In this document: positions 16,500-24,862 of the stretch, one piece after another
Position numbering within the stretch: the stretch's first letter is position 1
How the letters are laid out: every line of letters starts with the position of its first letter
NCBI RefSeq assembly: GCF_002777855.1
Contig: NZ_MEIK01000017.1
Location: 1-64,000 of the forward strand
DNA: 64,000 nucleotides
Direction: 5' to 3'
Source: Snodgrassella alvi
Lineage (GTDB): Bacteria; Pseudomonadota; Gammaproteobacteria; Burkholderiales; Neisseriaceae
The notes under the pieces: model-generated
The model's database searches: none
Told to the model about the DNA's origin: nothing
The model's input: the letters and a program-made list of their open reading frames with translations, nothing else
Program-made: the position numbers and the translations under genes

Positions 16500-17998
16500 A
16501 ACACTTAGTAAAACCTACCCTGTTGGCTGTATTAACTGCCGGGGTTATGTCTGCCTGTTCGATGGCGCCTCGCTATCACCAGCCAAAAGTTGAAATGGCA
16601 GAAACCTTCCCTGGTGCAGCAGCCAACAATCAGCGGGCTGGTGAAGTAGCGGCTGCCAATCTGGGTTGGCAGGATTACTTTGCTGATGAACGCCTGAAAC
16701 AGATAATCAGTCTGGCTTTAGCCAATAACCGTGATTTACGCGTTGCTGCTTTGAATGTCGAAGCTGTGCGCGCACAATACGTGATCCAACGGGCAGATCG
16801 TTTGCCGGCTCTAAGTGCCACCGGTAATGGTGGCCGATCACGTGTAGCACAGGATTTAAGTGCTATGCGTGATGCAAGTGGTCGCCAAACCAGCTATATC
16901 GCTGAATCATACAACGTGGGTTTAGGCGTAACTGCTTTCGAGCTGGATCTGTTTGGGCGAGTGAAAAGCCTTTCTGATGCTGCACTGAATCAATACTTCC
17001 AGCAAAAGCAGGTACGCGACTCTACCCAGATAAGTCTAATTGCCAGTGTGGCTAAAGCTTACTTTGATGAACGCATCGCCCAAGCTCAAATGGACTTATC
17101 CAGCCGCGTATTAACCTCACGTGAAGAAAGCAAGCGTCTTACTGATTTGCAATTCAAATCCGGCGTGATTTCACAGGTAGACGTAGATGTAGCTGAAGCA
17201 CAAATCGAAACCGCGCGTGCAGATTATGCAGCTGCTAAGCAGGCACGGGATCAGGCAAACAATGCCTTAACCTTGCTGGTTGGTAAACCTCTTCCAGATG
17301 ACCTGCCTGCCGCGGCGCCATTAAGCCAGCAGTTTGTGAATGCTGAATTACCAGTTGGTTTGCCATCAACTATCCTGTACCAGCGGCCTGATGTGCGTGC
17401 GGCAGAGTTTGCTCTTAAATCAGCCAATGCCAACATAGGCGCAGCTCGAGCAGCCTTTTTTCCTCGTATTAGCCTGATTGGTAGTATTGGTTCCGGTAGT
17501 AACGATATCGGCCACCTATTCAACGGTCCGAACCGTACATGGAGCTTTACTCCGCAGATTACACTGCCCATTTTCACCTGGGGACAAAATAAAGGTAATC
17601 TGGATTTAGCCACTGCTCGTAAAAACATTGCCGTAGCCCAGTATGAGCAGACTGTACAAGCAGCTTTCCGCGATGTGGCTGATGCATTGGTGGCACGTGA
17701 TTCGCTGAAAAAACAATATGAAGCGAAACGTCGTGGCGAACAAGCTCAGACCAACCGTTACAAACTAACCCAACTGCGTTATAAGCACGGTATTGCCAGC
17801 TCGCTTGAGCAGCTGGATGCTGAGCGTGACAGCTATGCAGCACAGCAGGCATTGCTCAGTACCCAGCAAACCCTACTGGAAAACCGTGCAGATATCTATA
17901 AAGCTCTGGGTGGTGGCCTGAACCAACAAACAGCAGAACCTGTTGCCAGTACCACCGTAACCACTACGACCACCACAAGCACAACCATCGTGCATTAA
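16496..17998 (+). CDS. mtrE: Outer-membrane efflux channel MtrE
   Basis: A 500-residue OprM/NodT-type lipoprotein forming the TolC-like tunnel of the Mtr pump. Signal peptide with lipobox MSAC (Cys21), then the two repeated outer-membrane-efflux domains; PDVRAAEFALKSANANIGAA RAAFFPRISL is the usual conserved stretch of repeat two. The C-terminus is an unusual threonine-rich run (VTTTTTTSTTIVH). The start overlaps mtrD (ATGA), implying translational coupling. Confidence 0.95.
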   Translation: MKHLVKPTLLAVLTAGVMSACSMAPRYHQPKVEMAETFPGAAANNQRAGEVAAANLGWQDYFADERLKQIISLALANNRDLRVAALNVEAVRAQYVIQRADRLPALSATGNGGRSRVAQDLSAMRDASGRQTSYIAESYNVGLGVTAFELDLFGRVKSLSDAALNQYFQQKQVRDSTQISLIASVAKAYFDERIAQAQMDLSSRVLTSREESKRLTDLQFKSGVISQVDVDVAEAQIETARADYAAAKQARDQANNALTLLVGKPLPDDLPAAAPLSQQFVNAELPVGLPSTILYQRPDVRAAEFALKSANANIGAARAAFFPRISLIGSIGSGSNDIGHLFNGPNRTWSFTPQITLPIFTWGQNKGNLDLATARKNIAVAQYEQTVQAAFRDVADALVARDSLKKQYEAKRRGEQAQTNRYKLTQLRYKHGIASSLEQLDAERDSYAAQQALLSTQQTLLENRADIYKALGGGLNQQTAEPVASTTVTTTTTTSTTIVH

Positions 17999-18010
17999 TG
18001 GTGTCTTAGT

Positions 18011-18040
18011 CAGGATGGCTGCATTACCTCAGCCATCCTG
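18011..18040 (+). terminator. Hairpin after mtrCDE
   Basis: CAGGATGGCT (18011-18020) pairs perfectly with AGCCATCCTG (18031-18040), 13 nt after the mtrE stop codon. The trailing sequence is not T-rich, so it may act as a weak terminator or an mRNA-stabilising stem. The remaining 18041-18256 holds the rpmB leader and no ORF. Confidence 0.6.
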
Positions 18041-18256
18041 TAGCTGTACAGGAAATATGCTGAAAATATAACCATTGGCTGCAACTTAAGCATTCAGCCA
18101 GCTGTTTTCGAGGCAAGGCTCAAGCTACCAGTCCTTGCTTCAAGCGCAACAATTTCACCTGTACATGCTATACAGAATGATTTAACCCTTGAATAGATTC
18201 TGCTTTTCATGGTATAAATCGCGTTTTACAAAATTATTAGAAGTTTGGAGTTAACC

Positions 18257-18490
18257 ATGGCACGTGTATGTAAAGTGACCGGTAAGCGCCCGATGAGTGG
18301 CAACAACGTGTCACACGCCAACAACAAAACCAAACGCCGTTTCTTGCCTAACCTGCAATCACGTCGTTTCTGGGTTGAAAGTGAAAACCGTTGGGTGCGC
18401 CTGCGCGTTTCTAACGCCGCCTTGCGCACCATCGACAAGGTAGGTATTGATGTAGTATTGGCCGACCTGCGCGCTCGCGGTGAAGCTTAA
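18257..18490 (+). CDS. rpmB: 50S ribosomal protein L28
   Basis: A 77-residue ribosomal protein, [20 protein letters not shown], with the family features [18 protein letters not shown] and [18 protein letters not shown] at 18257 is the usual start; TTGGAG lies 7 bases upstream. An in-frame ATG at 18245 precedes that site and is rejected. Forms the usual rpmB-rpmG pair with a 26-nt gap. Confidence 0.97.
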   Translation: MARVCKVTGKRPMSGNNVSHANNKTKRRFLPNLQSRRFWVESENRWVRLRVSNAALRTIDKVGIDVVLADLRARGEA

Positions 18491-18516
18491 TCATATTGTG
18501 ATTTAAGGATAGAGCA

Positions 18517-18672
18517 ATGCGCGACAAAATCAAACTGGAATCCTCTGCTGGTACTGGCCATTTTTACACCACTACCAAAAACAAACGCACCATGTCTGGC
18601 AAATTTGAAATCAAAAAATTTGATCCAGTAGTGCGTAAACATGTACTGTACAAAGAAACCAAACTGAAATAA
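18517..18672 (+). CDS. rpmG: 50S ribosomal protein L33
   Basis: A 51-residue ribosomal protein, [20 protein letters not shown], ending [10 protein letters not shown]. It lacks the CxxC pairs of the zinc-binding paralogue, so it is the zinc-free (C-minus) form. AAGGATAGAG gives a ribosome site. Second gene of the rpmBG operon, followed by a strong terminator. Confidence 0.96.
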   Translation: MRDKIKLESSAGTGHFYTTTKNKRTMSGKFEIKKFDPVVRKHVLYKETKLK

Positions 18673-18690
18673 TTGTTTCATACTGGTTTG

Positions 18691-18726
18691 AAAAACCTGA
18701 GCAGCCTAATTGCTCAGGTTTTTTTC
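18691..18726 (+). terminator. rpmBG terminator
   Basis: AACCTGAGCA (18694-18703) pairs with TGCTCAGGTT (18711-18720), followed by a run of T (18719-18725). A canonical intrinsic terminator. Confidence 0.93.
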
Positions 18727-18776
18727 ATATTTATTGAACCCAAAGCCTGAACCCATTACCTACGAAAAGCCGTACC

Positions 18777-19013
18777 ATGGACAATATCACCAACAACTTA
18801 ATGCAATGGCAGCATCGCATCGAAGAACTGGAAATACAAAGTGCCCTACAAGAAGAAACCGTTCAAAGCTTAAGCGATACCATAGCACGACTGCAACAAA
18901 CTATTGACTTACAACAGGCACAACTACGCCTGCTGTATCAACGTTTACCGGATAAAGCAGACAGCAATAATGAACCGTTTAATCCAGCCAATGAAATTCC
19001 GCCGCATTATTAA
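18777..19013 (+). CDS. slyX: SlyX family protein
   Basis: A 78-residue protein with an N-terminal coiled coil (about residues 10-55, heptads in RIEELEIQSALQEETVQSLS and IDLQQAQLRLLYQRL) and a short polar tail ending in the family signature PPHY. SlyX proteins are widespread in proteobacteria and have no established function. It follows the rpmG terminator; no partner gene is adjacent. Confidence 0.85.
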   Translation: MDNITNNLMQWQHRIEELEIQSALQEETVQSLSDTIARLQQTIDLQQAQLRLLYQRLPDKADSNNEPFNPANEIPPHY

Positions 19014-19141
19014 ATTGATTACTAATTAATTTGGTTTGATAATTGTAATGAATAATATTGAATTAAATCATGTGGGTTTAAAAGCGATAAAATAACAATA
19101 TTTGATGAAAATTAATTGTTGTAGGAATAAGGAGATGCATT

Positions 19142-19297
19142 GTGTGTGTAGGATTAAATCCTTCAATTAAAATACAGCTAAAACTGTTTCTAGAAAAGTT
19201 TAAGAAGCAATATTCTAAGAATATTCCAAAGAATGGAACACTCACCTCCCTAGCCTACAATGATAACTTTACCATATTTAATTTATTTTGTCTTTAA
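19142..19297 (+). CDS. Short unrecognised ORF with good ribosome site
   Basis: A GTG start at 19142 lies 7 bases after AAGGAG and opens 51 residues, MCVGLNPSIKIQLKLFLEKF onward, ending NLFCL at 19297. The initial Met-Cys recalls SRAP/YedK proteins, whose Cys2 is catalytic, but the following residues do not match convincingly. It is AT-rich and Lys-rich. It may be a small unknown protein or the truncated 5' end of a lost gene. The flanks 19014-19130 and 19298-19570 are AT-rich with no other ORF. Confidence 0.35.
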   Translation: MCVGLNPSIKIQLKLFLEKFKKQYSKNIPKNGTLTSLAYNDNFTIFNLFCL

Positions 19298-19573
19298 TTG
19301 TTAGTTAATAAAGCAGTGTTTTATATAATTTTTTAAGCTCAGAGAAGCAGAGTGAATGATACAATCATCAGAAATAAAATATTAAACCACCAAAAATTAA
19401 ATTTTTAAATTAATCAAAAGTTATATTTACATTGAGAAATTTAATTGATAATACTTTTTTACACTAATAAAAAATGAACTTAGTGAGAAAAAAGTTGCGA
19501 AACAAAATATAAATTTTATTTTATACTAAAATACGGTTAGACTAAATCTGCCTTAAACATTTAAAAATTAATT

Positions 19574-19645
19574 TATCCGGGGTGCCTTTGGCTGAGATTA
19601 CACCCGTTGAACCTGATTCGGTTAATACCGACGAAGGGAGTTTAA
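19574..19645 (+). ncRNA. TPP riboswitch (THI element)
   Basis: The conserved thi-box elements occur in order: CCGGGGTGCC, GGCTGAGA (P3 side), ACACCC, GAACCTGATTCGGTTAATACCGACGAAGGGA spread over 19607-19637. These form the thiamine-pyrophosphate-sensing aptamer. It sits about 70 nt before tenA, whose expression should fall when thiamine pyrophosphate is plentiful. AGGAGGG at 19701 may be the sequestered ribosome site. Confidence 0.95.
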
Positions 19646-19710
19646 AACAGGCTTTATAGTTGAAAAGGCTGTTTTGATACTCCTTAATATTGATTATTAA
19701 AGGAGGGTTT

Positions 19711-20373
19711 ATGCCATCATTTCAATCGCTTATTAATTTCTGTCAGGATGACTGGAAACACTATACACAACATGAGTTTGTGCAGCAGTTAGGTAAAGGA
19801 ATTTTAGGCAAATCATGTTTTCAGCACTATTTAAAACAGGATTATCTTTTTCTGATTCAGTTTGCTCGTGCTTGGGGACTTGCTGTTTATAAAAGCCACG
19901 ATATTTTTGAAATAAGACAGGCTTTAGCCAGTCTAAAGGCTATCGTTGAGATTGAACTTGATCTGCATGTTGAGTATTGCAAGAAATGGGGAATCAGTGA
20001 AAAAGAACTAAATAGATTGCAGGAAGCGAAAGCCAACATAGCTTATACACGCTATATGCTTGATGCAGGCCAGCAGGGTAATTTATTGGATTTACATATT
20101 GCACTGGCACCTTGTATGATTGGCTATGGCAGAATTGCTTGTTGGATTGAGACCCAACCTTGGTATCAGTCTGAAAATAATCCTTATCAATGTTGGTTAG
20201 ACATGTATACAAGTGATGAATTTCAAGTAGCTGTGCAAAAAGAAATAGAGTGGATTAATCAACATCTTTTTCATGTTGAGCCACAAAGATTTGAGCAGTT
20301 AGCGATAATTTTCAGAAATGCAACTCGCTTAGAGGCTGATTTCTGGCAGATGGGACTGGATAAAAACATCTGA
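19711..20373 (+). CDS. tenA: Thiaminase II / aminopyrimidine aminohydrolase TenA
   Basis: A 220-residue all-helical enzyme of the TenA family, which hydrolyses formyl-aminopyrimidine breakdown products to HMP for thiamine salvage. Seen are LGKSCFQHYLKQDYLFL, the active-site stretch ALAPCMIGYGRIA with its Cys, and the C-terminal ATRLEADFWQMGL carrying the catalytic Glu. ATG at 19711 is chosen because AGGAGG lies five bases upstream; the longer frame from 19690 would put that site inside the coding region. It is alone behind a TPP riboswitch, with no other thiamine gene nearby, which points to a salvage role. Confidence 0.93.
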   Translation: MPSFQSLINFCQDDWKHYTQHEFVQQLGKGILGKSCFQHYLKQDYLFLIQFARAWGLAVYKSHDIFEIRQALASLKAIVEIELDLHVEYCKKWGISEKELNRLQEAKANIAYTRYMLDAGQQGNLLDLHIALAPCMIGYGRIACWIETQPWYQSENNPYQCWLDMYTSDEFQVAVQKEIEWINQHLFHVEPQRFEQLAIIFRNATRLEADFWQMGLDKNI

Positions 20374-20571
20374 AAATGGCAGTATTTGACTTATCGATAA
20401 ATCTCTATAATAGTAAAATTAATAATATGTAATTGGGTCATCGGAAAAGTCTAATTCAAGTTATTTTGTTTATTTGACAGATTTAACGTTTAATATATTT
20501 ATGCTTAATGTAAATATTTAATATTATTTTAATTTTTCTTTACATTAAGTTAAGAAAATTTATATGCTAAA

Positions 20572-20589
20572 ATCTATTTAAAAATAGAT
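20572..20589. repeat. Inverted repeat upstream of drt3a
   Basis: ATCTATTT (20572-20579) pairs with AAATAGAT (20582-20589), 28 bp before the first reverse transcriptase start. It could be a weak tenA terminator, an operator, or part of a leader RNA. The rest of 20374-20616 is AT-rich with no ORF. Confidence 0.3.
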
Positions 20590-20616
20590 ATATATTATTA
20601 ATTAAGCGAGAATTGT

Positions 20617-21885
20617 ATGGAGCGTCAAGCTTTCACTGAAAAGTCTTTAAATCAAATTCTGAAACACTATCGTATTAAAAAAAATATACAATTAAATGAG
20701 TCTGATGCCAGCACTATAGTCCAATCAGCTTTGCAAATGATTGAGCGTTCAGAATTTGAAGAACTATCAATGTGCTCTTTTAATAAAAAAAATATTCAAG
20801 TATTTTGTTTACAGGATGAAAAATTTAAAATAATTGAACGAAAAATTGTTCTTAACCTTAGACAAGTATTTAATATACATACGGATAACAGAAATTCAAT
20901 TGTGCAAAAATTAAAACTTATACTTTGTGAAACAGTTCCCTATAAAGTATATCGACTAGATGTTAAAAATTTTTTTGAATCTTTTCAGCAAAAGGATATA
21001 GAGAACACAATTTTTAATGATATTAATTTAAGTCCGCAAACAAAAAAAATTTTAAGAATTTTATTGGATATTCATAAATTGCAAGACGGTAAAGGATGTC
21101 CTCGAGGATTAGCTATTAGTTCAGTAATAACAGAGATATTAATGAAAAATTTTGACATTAATATTAAAAATCAACCGAATTGTTTTTTTTATGCCCGCTA
21201 CGTTGATGATATTATAATTATTACAACAATATCCGAAGCAGAAAATGAAGAAAAAATTAATCAAGAATTCCTAAAAGAACTAGCAAAATTTCTACCATCT
21301 GGTTTGGAGTTTAATAAAAAAAAATTTCAAACAATAACACTTTCAAATGATTCGCAAGGTAATAAAGATGAATCAAAATCATTTGATTTTCTAGGATATA
21401 AATTTATAATAGATAATCTGGTTAACAAAAACAAACAATGTAGACCAATTTCAATTGATCTAGCCGATAACAAGTATAAAAAATATAAATTTAAACTATT
21501 TAGAACATTTTATGATTTCAAAAAAAATAAAGATTGGACTTTATTGGAAGAAAGAATAAAATTTTTGACATCTAATTTCGAAATTGAAAAATTAGGACGC
21601 AGAAAAAAATTTAGCGGAATCTATTATAATTATACGGAGATTACTGAAGATAAATTTTTAAACGGTAATCTGAAAAAATTGGATAACTTATTAAGGGCTT
21701 TGCTACTTGAAAAATTTGAAAATGATAGATTCACAAAGTTGATATATCCTATTTTAAATCAAAGTGAAAAGAGGGAAAACAAGAAAAAACTTCTTAAATA
21801 CTCATTTGTTCAAGGATATAAAAATAAAATTATTATCATACCTAAATTACGTATTACTGCAATAAAAAAATGTTGGGAAAACTGA
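20617..21885 (+). CDS. drt3a: Reverse transcriptase, DRT type 3 Drt3a-like (UG3)
   Basis: A 422-residue reverse transcriptase. Motifs seen in order are VYRLDVKNFFESF (catalytic Asp about 115), GCPRGLAISSVITEIL (RT4), FFYARYVDDIIIIT with active-site YVDD at about 195-198 (RT5), and FDFLGYKF (RT7, about 256-263). There is no endonuclease or maturase domain, so it is not a group II intron; the C-terminal ~150 residues are Lys-rich with no recognised fold. Length and the partner RT six bases downstream match Drt3a of defence-associated RT system type 3. Composition is far more AT-rich than flanking genes, indicating transfer. A generic unknown-group RT is the alternative. Confidence 0.82.
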   Translation: MERQAFTEKSLNQILKHYRIKKNIQLNESDASTIVQSALQMIERSEFEELSMCSFNKKNIQVFCLQDEKFKIIERKIVLNLRQVFNIHTDNRNSIVQKLKLILCETVPYKVYRLDVKNFFESFQQKDIENTIFNDINLSPQTKKILRILLDIHKLQDGKGCPRGLAISSVITEILMKNFDINIKNQPNCFFYARYVDDIIIITTISEAENEEKINQEFLKELAKFLPSGLEFNKKKFQTITLSNDSQGNKDESKSFDFLGYKFIIDNLVNKNKQCRPISIDLADNKYKKYKFKLFRTFYDFKKNKDWTLLEERIKFLTSNFEIEKLGRRKKFSGIYYNYTEITEDKFLNGNLKKLDNLLRALLLEKFENDRFTKLIYPILNQSEKRENKKKLLKYSFVQGYKNKIIIIPKLRITAIKKCWEN

Positions 21886-21891
21886 ATTAAA

Positions 21892-23889
21892 ATGTCAAAA
21901 AATAAAAACTTTATTAAAAAGACCGATTACGATAGAGTATTACTAACTGAAACACTGCCTTACGAAACCCCTATTATTTTTTCGAACGCGGGTTTATATA
22001 TGCAAATAAAAAATAAAGACGATGGGTTTAAAAAGGAATTATTAAAAAAATTGATTTTGAATAAAAAAGTGACAAAAACCAAACCTTTTTTTTTCAAAAT
22101 AAAAAAAAACGAGCTTGAATATAGGCGTTTAGCACTGTTACACCCTTATAGCCAAATTAAGATTAAAGAGTTTTATCAAAAATACGATAGTTTAATTGTT
22201 TATTTCTGTAACCAAAGTCCTGCTTCAATAAGAAGTCCTAAATCTGTGGCTGGGAGCTTTTATATAGATAATTCACAGAGAGATAGATTTGAAGAGCACG
22301 GGCAGAATATAACCTTAGCTAACCAAGATCTTAGTATTAAACATATGCTTTCTTATTTTGCTTATAACGGTTATATTCGATTATATAAGTTTTTTGTTTC
22401 AGAGGATTATCTTTTACTTGAAAAGAAATTTGCTGTGCAAATGACACTCGATGTATCAAAATGTTTTGATAGCATTTATACCCACTCCATTAGTTGGGCT
22501 ACCAAGAATAAAGAATTTGCCAAAAATAATCTATCAAATTCATCTTTTGGTGATAAATTTGATACTGTATTACGTTCTGGTAATGATAATGAGACAAACG
22601 GAATAGTTATTGGTCCGGAAGTAAGCAGAATTTTTGCAGAAATCATTTTCCAGAAAGTTGATAAAACTGTCATTGACACTCTTAATAAAAAAGAATTTTA
22701 CTTCGACCAAAATTATGCTATCCGGCGATATGTGGATGACGTGTTTATTTTTGCATGTACGGAAGATGAAGTTAAAAAAATATATAATGAATATGTAAAT
22801 GTATTATGGAATTTCAATTTACATGCAAATACGGCCAAAACCATTATAAGCCATCGGCCTTTTGTGAGTAAAAAAACACGATTAATTTATCAAGCCAATG
22901 AGGTTGTTAATAGTTATTTTAATAAAATGGTTACAAAAACAAAGGGTGATAATTTAATTTTAGCCAAAATAAATTCTGTAGCCAAATTTAAAAGAGCTTT
23001 CATTGATTCTATAAAAAATCTTTGTGCTCAATATGAAATGAAATATGATGATATAGCTTCATATATTATTTCAGTACAGGCACGATGGGTGAAAGATCTT
23101 ATCAAATTACAAAAAAATATGAAGGAACTAGACAATAATTCAGGATCTAGTAATAGTCAAAATACAGAACAAATTAATCAAGAAGAAATTGAAATTCGCT
23201 GTTATAAAATTTTCAATATTATTATTGAAATTGCGTTTTTTTTATACAGCGTAGCTCCTACAGTAAATTCCTCGTATAAATTAAGTTCAATTATTATTCG
23301 CATAAATAATTTTGTAGAAAAAAATATGCCTTCATTTAAAGAGGAAATAGCCAATCAGTTATTCAATCTTACTTGCCAGCTATTTACAGCAAAATCCAAA
23401 AAACAAGAACTGGCACAAAATGAAGCAGTTAATTTAGAGCTAATCAATATTATGATAGCCCTATCAGTGTTAGATGACCAATATAAGTTGCCAGAATATT
23501 TGATAAAAGAATTATTTTTTCAGACAGACAAAACAAATTATTTTTCTATAATTTCTTTATTATTTTATATCAAAAATGAAGATGAATATAGTGGTTTGAA
23601 AGATGAACTAGTTAAAATTATTGAAATAAAATTGGCTGATTTAAATGATTTAGAATCAAGCAGTGAAAAAATTCATTTACTGTTGGATACTATTAGCTGT
23701 CCCTATATTACGTCCCAAGTTCGAAAAAGATTAATCATGAAATTACTAAAGAAAATTAAATTTGATACAAAAAAAAATATAGACGAAATCCTAAAAGAAG
23801 TTAATAAATGTTATTGGTTTGTAAATTGGAACAAAGAAGTTAGCTTACTCAATTTTCTTGTGAAGAAAGAGATTCAGCAAGTATATTAA
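21892..23889 (+). CDS. drt3b: Reverse transcriptase, DRT type 3 Drt3b-like (UG8)
   Basis: A 665-residue protein with an RT domain in the N-terminal half: VQMTLDVSKCFDSIYTHSIS (Asp about 187), TNGIVIGPEVSRIFAEIIFQ (RT4), YAIRRYVDDVFIFA with YVDD at about 280-283, and LHANTAKTI (RT6). The second half (about 390-665) is a long helical region without a recognised domain, probably repeats. It starts six bases after Drt3a, so the two are translationally linked. The pair order (about 420 then 660 residues) fits UG3 + UG8 of DRT3, in which both RTs are required for antiphage defence. Strongly AT-rich. Subtype assignment rests on architecture and recall. Confidence 0.8.
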   Translation: MSKNKNFIKKTDYDRVLLTETLPYETPIIFSNAGLYMQIKNKDDGFKKELLKKLILNKKVTKTKPFFFKIKKNELEYRRLALLHPYSQIKIKEFYQKYDSLIVYFCNQSPASIRSPKSVAGSFYIDNSQRDRFEEHGQNITLANQDLSIKHMLSYFAYNGYIRLYKFFVSEDYLLLEKKFAVQMTLDVSKCFDSIYTHSISWATKNKEFAKNNLSNSSFGDKFDTVLRSGNDNETNGIVIGPEVSRIFAEIIFQKVDKTVIDTLNKKEFYFDQNYAIRRYVDDVFIFACTEDEVKKIYNEYVNVLWNFNLHANTAKTIISHRPFVSKKTRLIYQANEVVNSYFNKMVTKTKGDNLILAKINSVAKFKRAFIDSIKNLCAQYEMKYDDIASYIISVQARWVKDLIKLQKNMKELDNNSGSSNSQNTEQINQEEIEIRCYKIFNIIIEIAFFLYSVAPTVNSSYKLSSIIIRINNFVEKNMPSFKEEIANQLFNLTCQLFTAKSKKQELAQNEAVNLELINIMIALSVLDDQYKLPEYLIKELFFQTDKTNYFSIISLLFYIKNEDEYSGLKDELVKIIEIKLADLNDLESSSEKIHLLLDTISCPYITSQVRKRLIMKLLKKIKFDTKKNIDEILKEVNKCYWFVNWNKEVSLLNFLVKKEIQQVY

Positions 23890-23953
23890 CTCCAATTTAT
23901 TGGAAATTATTCATAATAAAACGTAATAGCTTAATTTAATAGCAGTTTTCATC

Positions 23954-24034
23954 TATAATCAGAACGCTTAGTATATCGAAATACCTAAGCGCGCGGATTG
24001 TTAAACAGTATTTTCAGCGGACTTGCTGAATACT
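23954..24034 (+). ncRNA. Possible structured RNA downstream of drt3b
   Basis: TATAAT (about 23955-23960) is a perfect -10 box with a poor -35 (TTAATT, 17-bp spacer). Just after it CGCTTAG pairs with CTAAGCG (about 23968-23994), then AGTATTTTCAGC pairs with GCTGAATACT (about 24008-24034). DRT3 systems carry a noncoding RNA, so this is a candidate. The second stem also overlaps a decayed minus-strand reading frame, which weakens the case. Confidence 0.28.
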
Positions 24035-24395
24035 CAAACTCTGGGTGTGAATACGGCCAATGCATTGATTTAGACTTCTGATAGATGCTGCATCAGGCCG
24101 GCATATCTAAGCATTTCATTGTGGTTAACCAGTTGCTGGCGCTAGCAGCAATTGGCTTAGGGTTGTCGAAAGCTGGTTGATAGTATTGCGGGTGAATTCA
24201 CAGTTATTGATTATGCTGCTGATTTTCTCAGAACTGAGCATATTGCCCTTTTTGATTGTTCAGACCGCTTTCATGAACAATAGTAAGATAGGCGGCGTTG
24301 TCCCTTAATTTGGTAATGCCAAAATCAAGTAGTGTTGCTGAGTTGCTGTTATTTTATTCATTCAATTTTTCTTTGTAAATTGGTTTCATACCCAT
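23987..24395 (-). pseudogene. Decayed gene of unknown family
   Basis: Reading leftward from ATG at 24395, successive frames give MGMKPIYKEKLNE, then (after a stop) ATLLDFGITKLRDNAAYLTI VHESGLNN, then in another frame LSSEKISSIINNCEFTRNTI NQLSTTLSQ, then NEMLRYAGLMQHLSEV. The pieces are coding-like and collinear but broken by stops and frameshifts. I do not recognise the family; small helical proteins of 100-130 residues are suggested. Confidence 0.3.
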
Positions 24396-24594
24396 GTGGG
24401 CATGAAAGAGGTAATTAAACCCTAAACATGATAAAAAAGGCTGGAATCATTTCCCATTGTATGGGGCTTGGATTCATCGCGATATTGTCCATAATACAAA
24501 TAAAAAATACAGGCACACTACAACTAGTATATTTTGCATAGTTAAAAAAATTACTACACCTTGTAAATCGGAAAATGGTAAGGTGGTTTTGGAT

Positions 24595-24862
24595 TGTCAA
24601 GAAATTGGATTGTTACCTAATGATGAAAAATCAATCTTTAGTATGTTCTTCAAATTTTATAATCTATCGAGATGTAATGCACTAATTGATTTGTGCGTGC
24701 ACTGGAAACAGAGTAAACAGTTAAATTTGTGTGTGGATGTAAATAACCTGATTAATCAGAAATGCTGGAATTGAGCTGATATAGCTTATATGGTAGCAAA
24801 TGAGAAGAGTCAGGCGCATAGTGTTTCAACTCAAAATGGTGGTAGAGTGACGCGTTTAACCT
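24595..24862 (+). pseudogene. 3' fossil of a heme-type TonB-dependent receptor
   Basis: The frame gives ALIDLCVHWKQSKQLNLCVD VNNLINQKCWN, an in-frame TGA at 24772, then ADIAYM. This is collinear with the C-terminus of the intact receptor downstream (LVDLGGFWKPTKHLSFHAGI NNVFNKKYWNWADIAYM). It is therefore the last barrel strands of a second, diverged receptor of the same family, lacking everything before them. The stretch 24863-25190 after it is AT-rich and without an ORF I can support. Confidence 0.65.

Noticed and set aside
19139-19149. TGTGTGTG tract as a possible dinucleotide template for the reverse transcriptases
   Set aside because: It lies 1.5 kb upstream beyond tenA and is explained by the Met-Cys-Val codons of the short ORF.
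24415-24600. 61-residue minus-strand frame near the receptor fossil
   Set aside because: No ribosome site, no recognisable domain, and it is antisense to the decayed receptor region.
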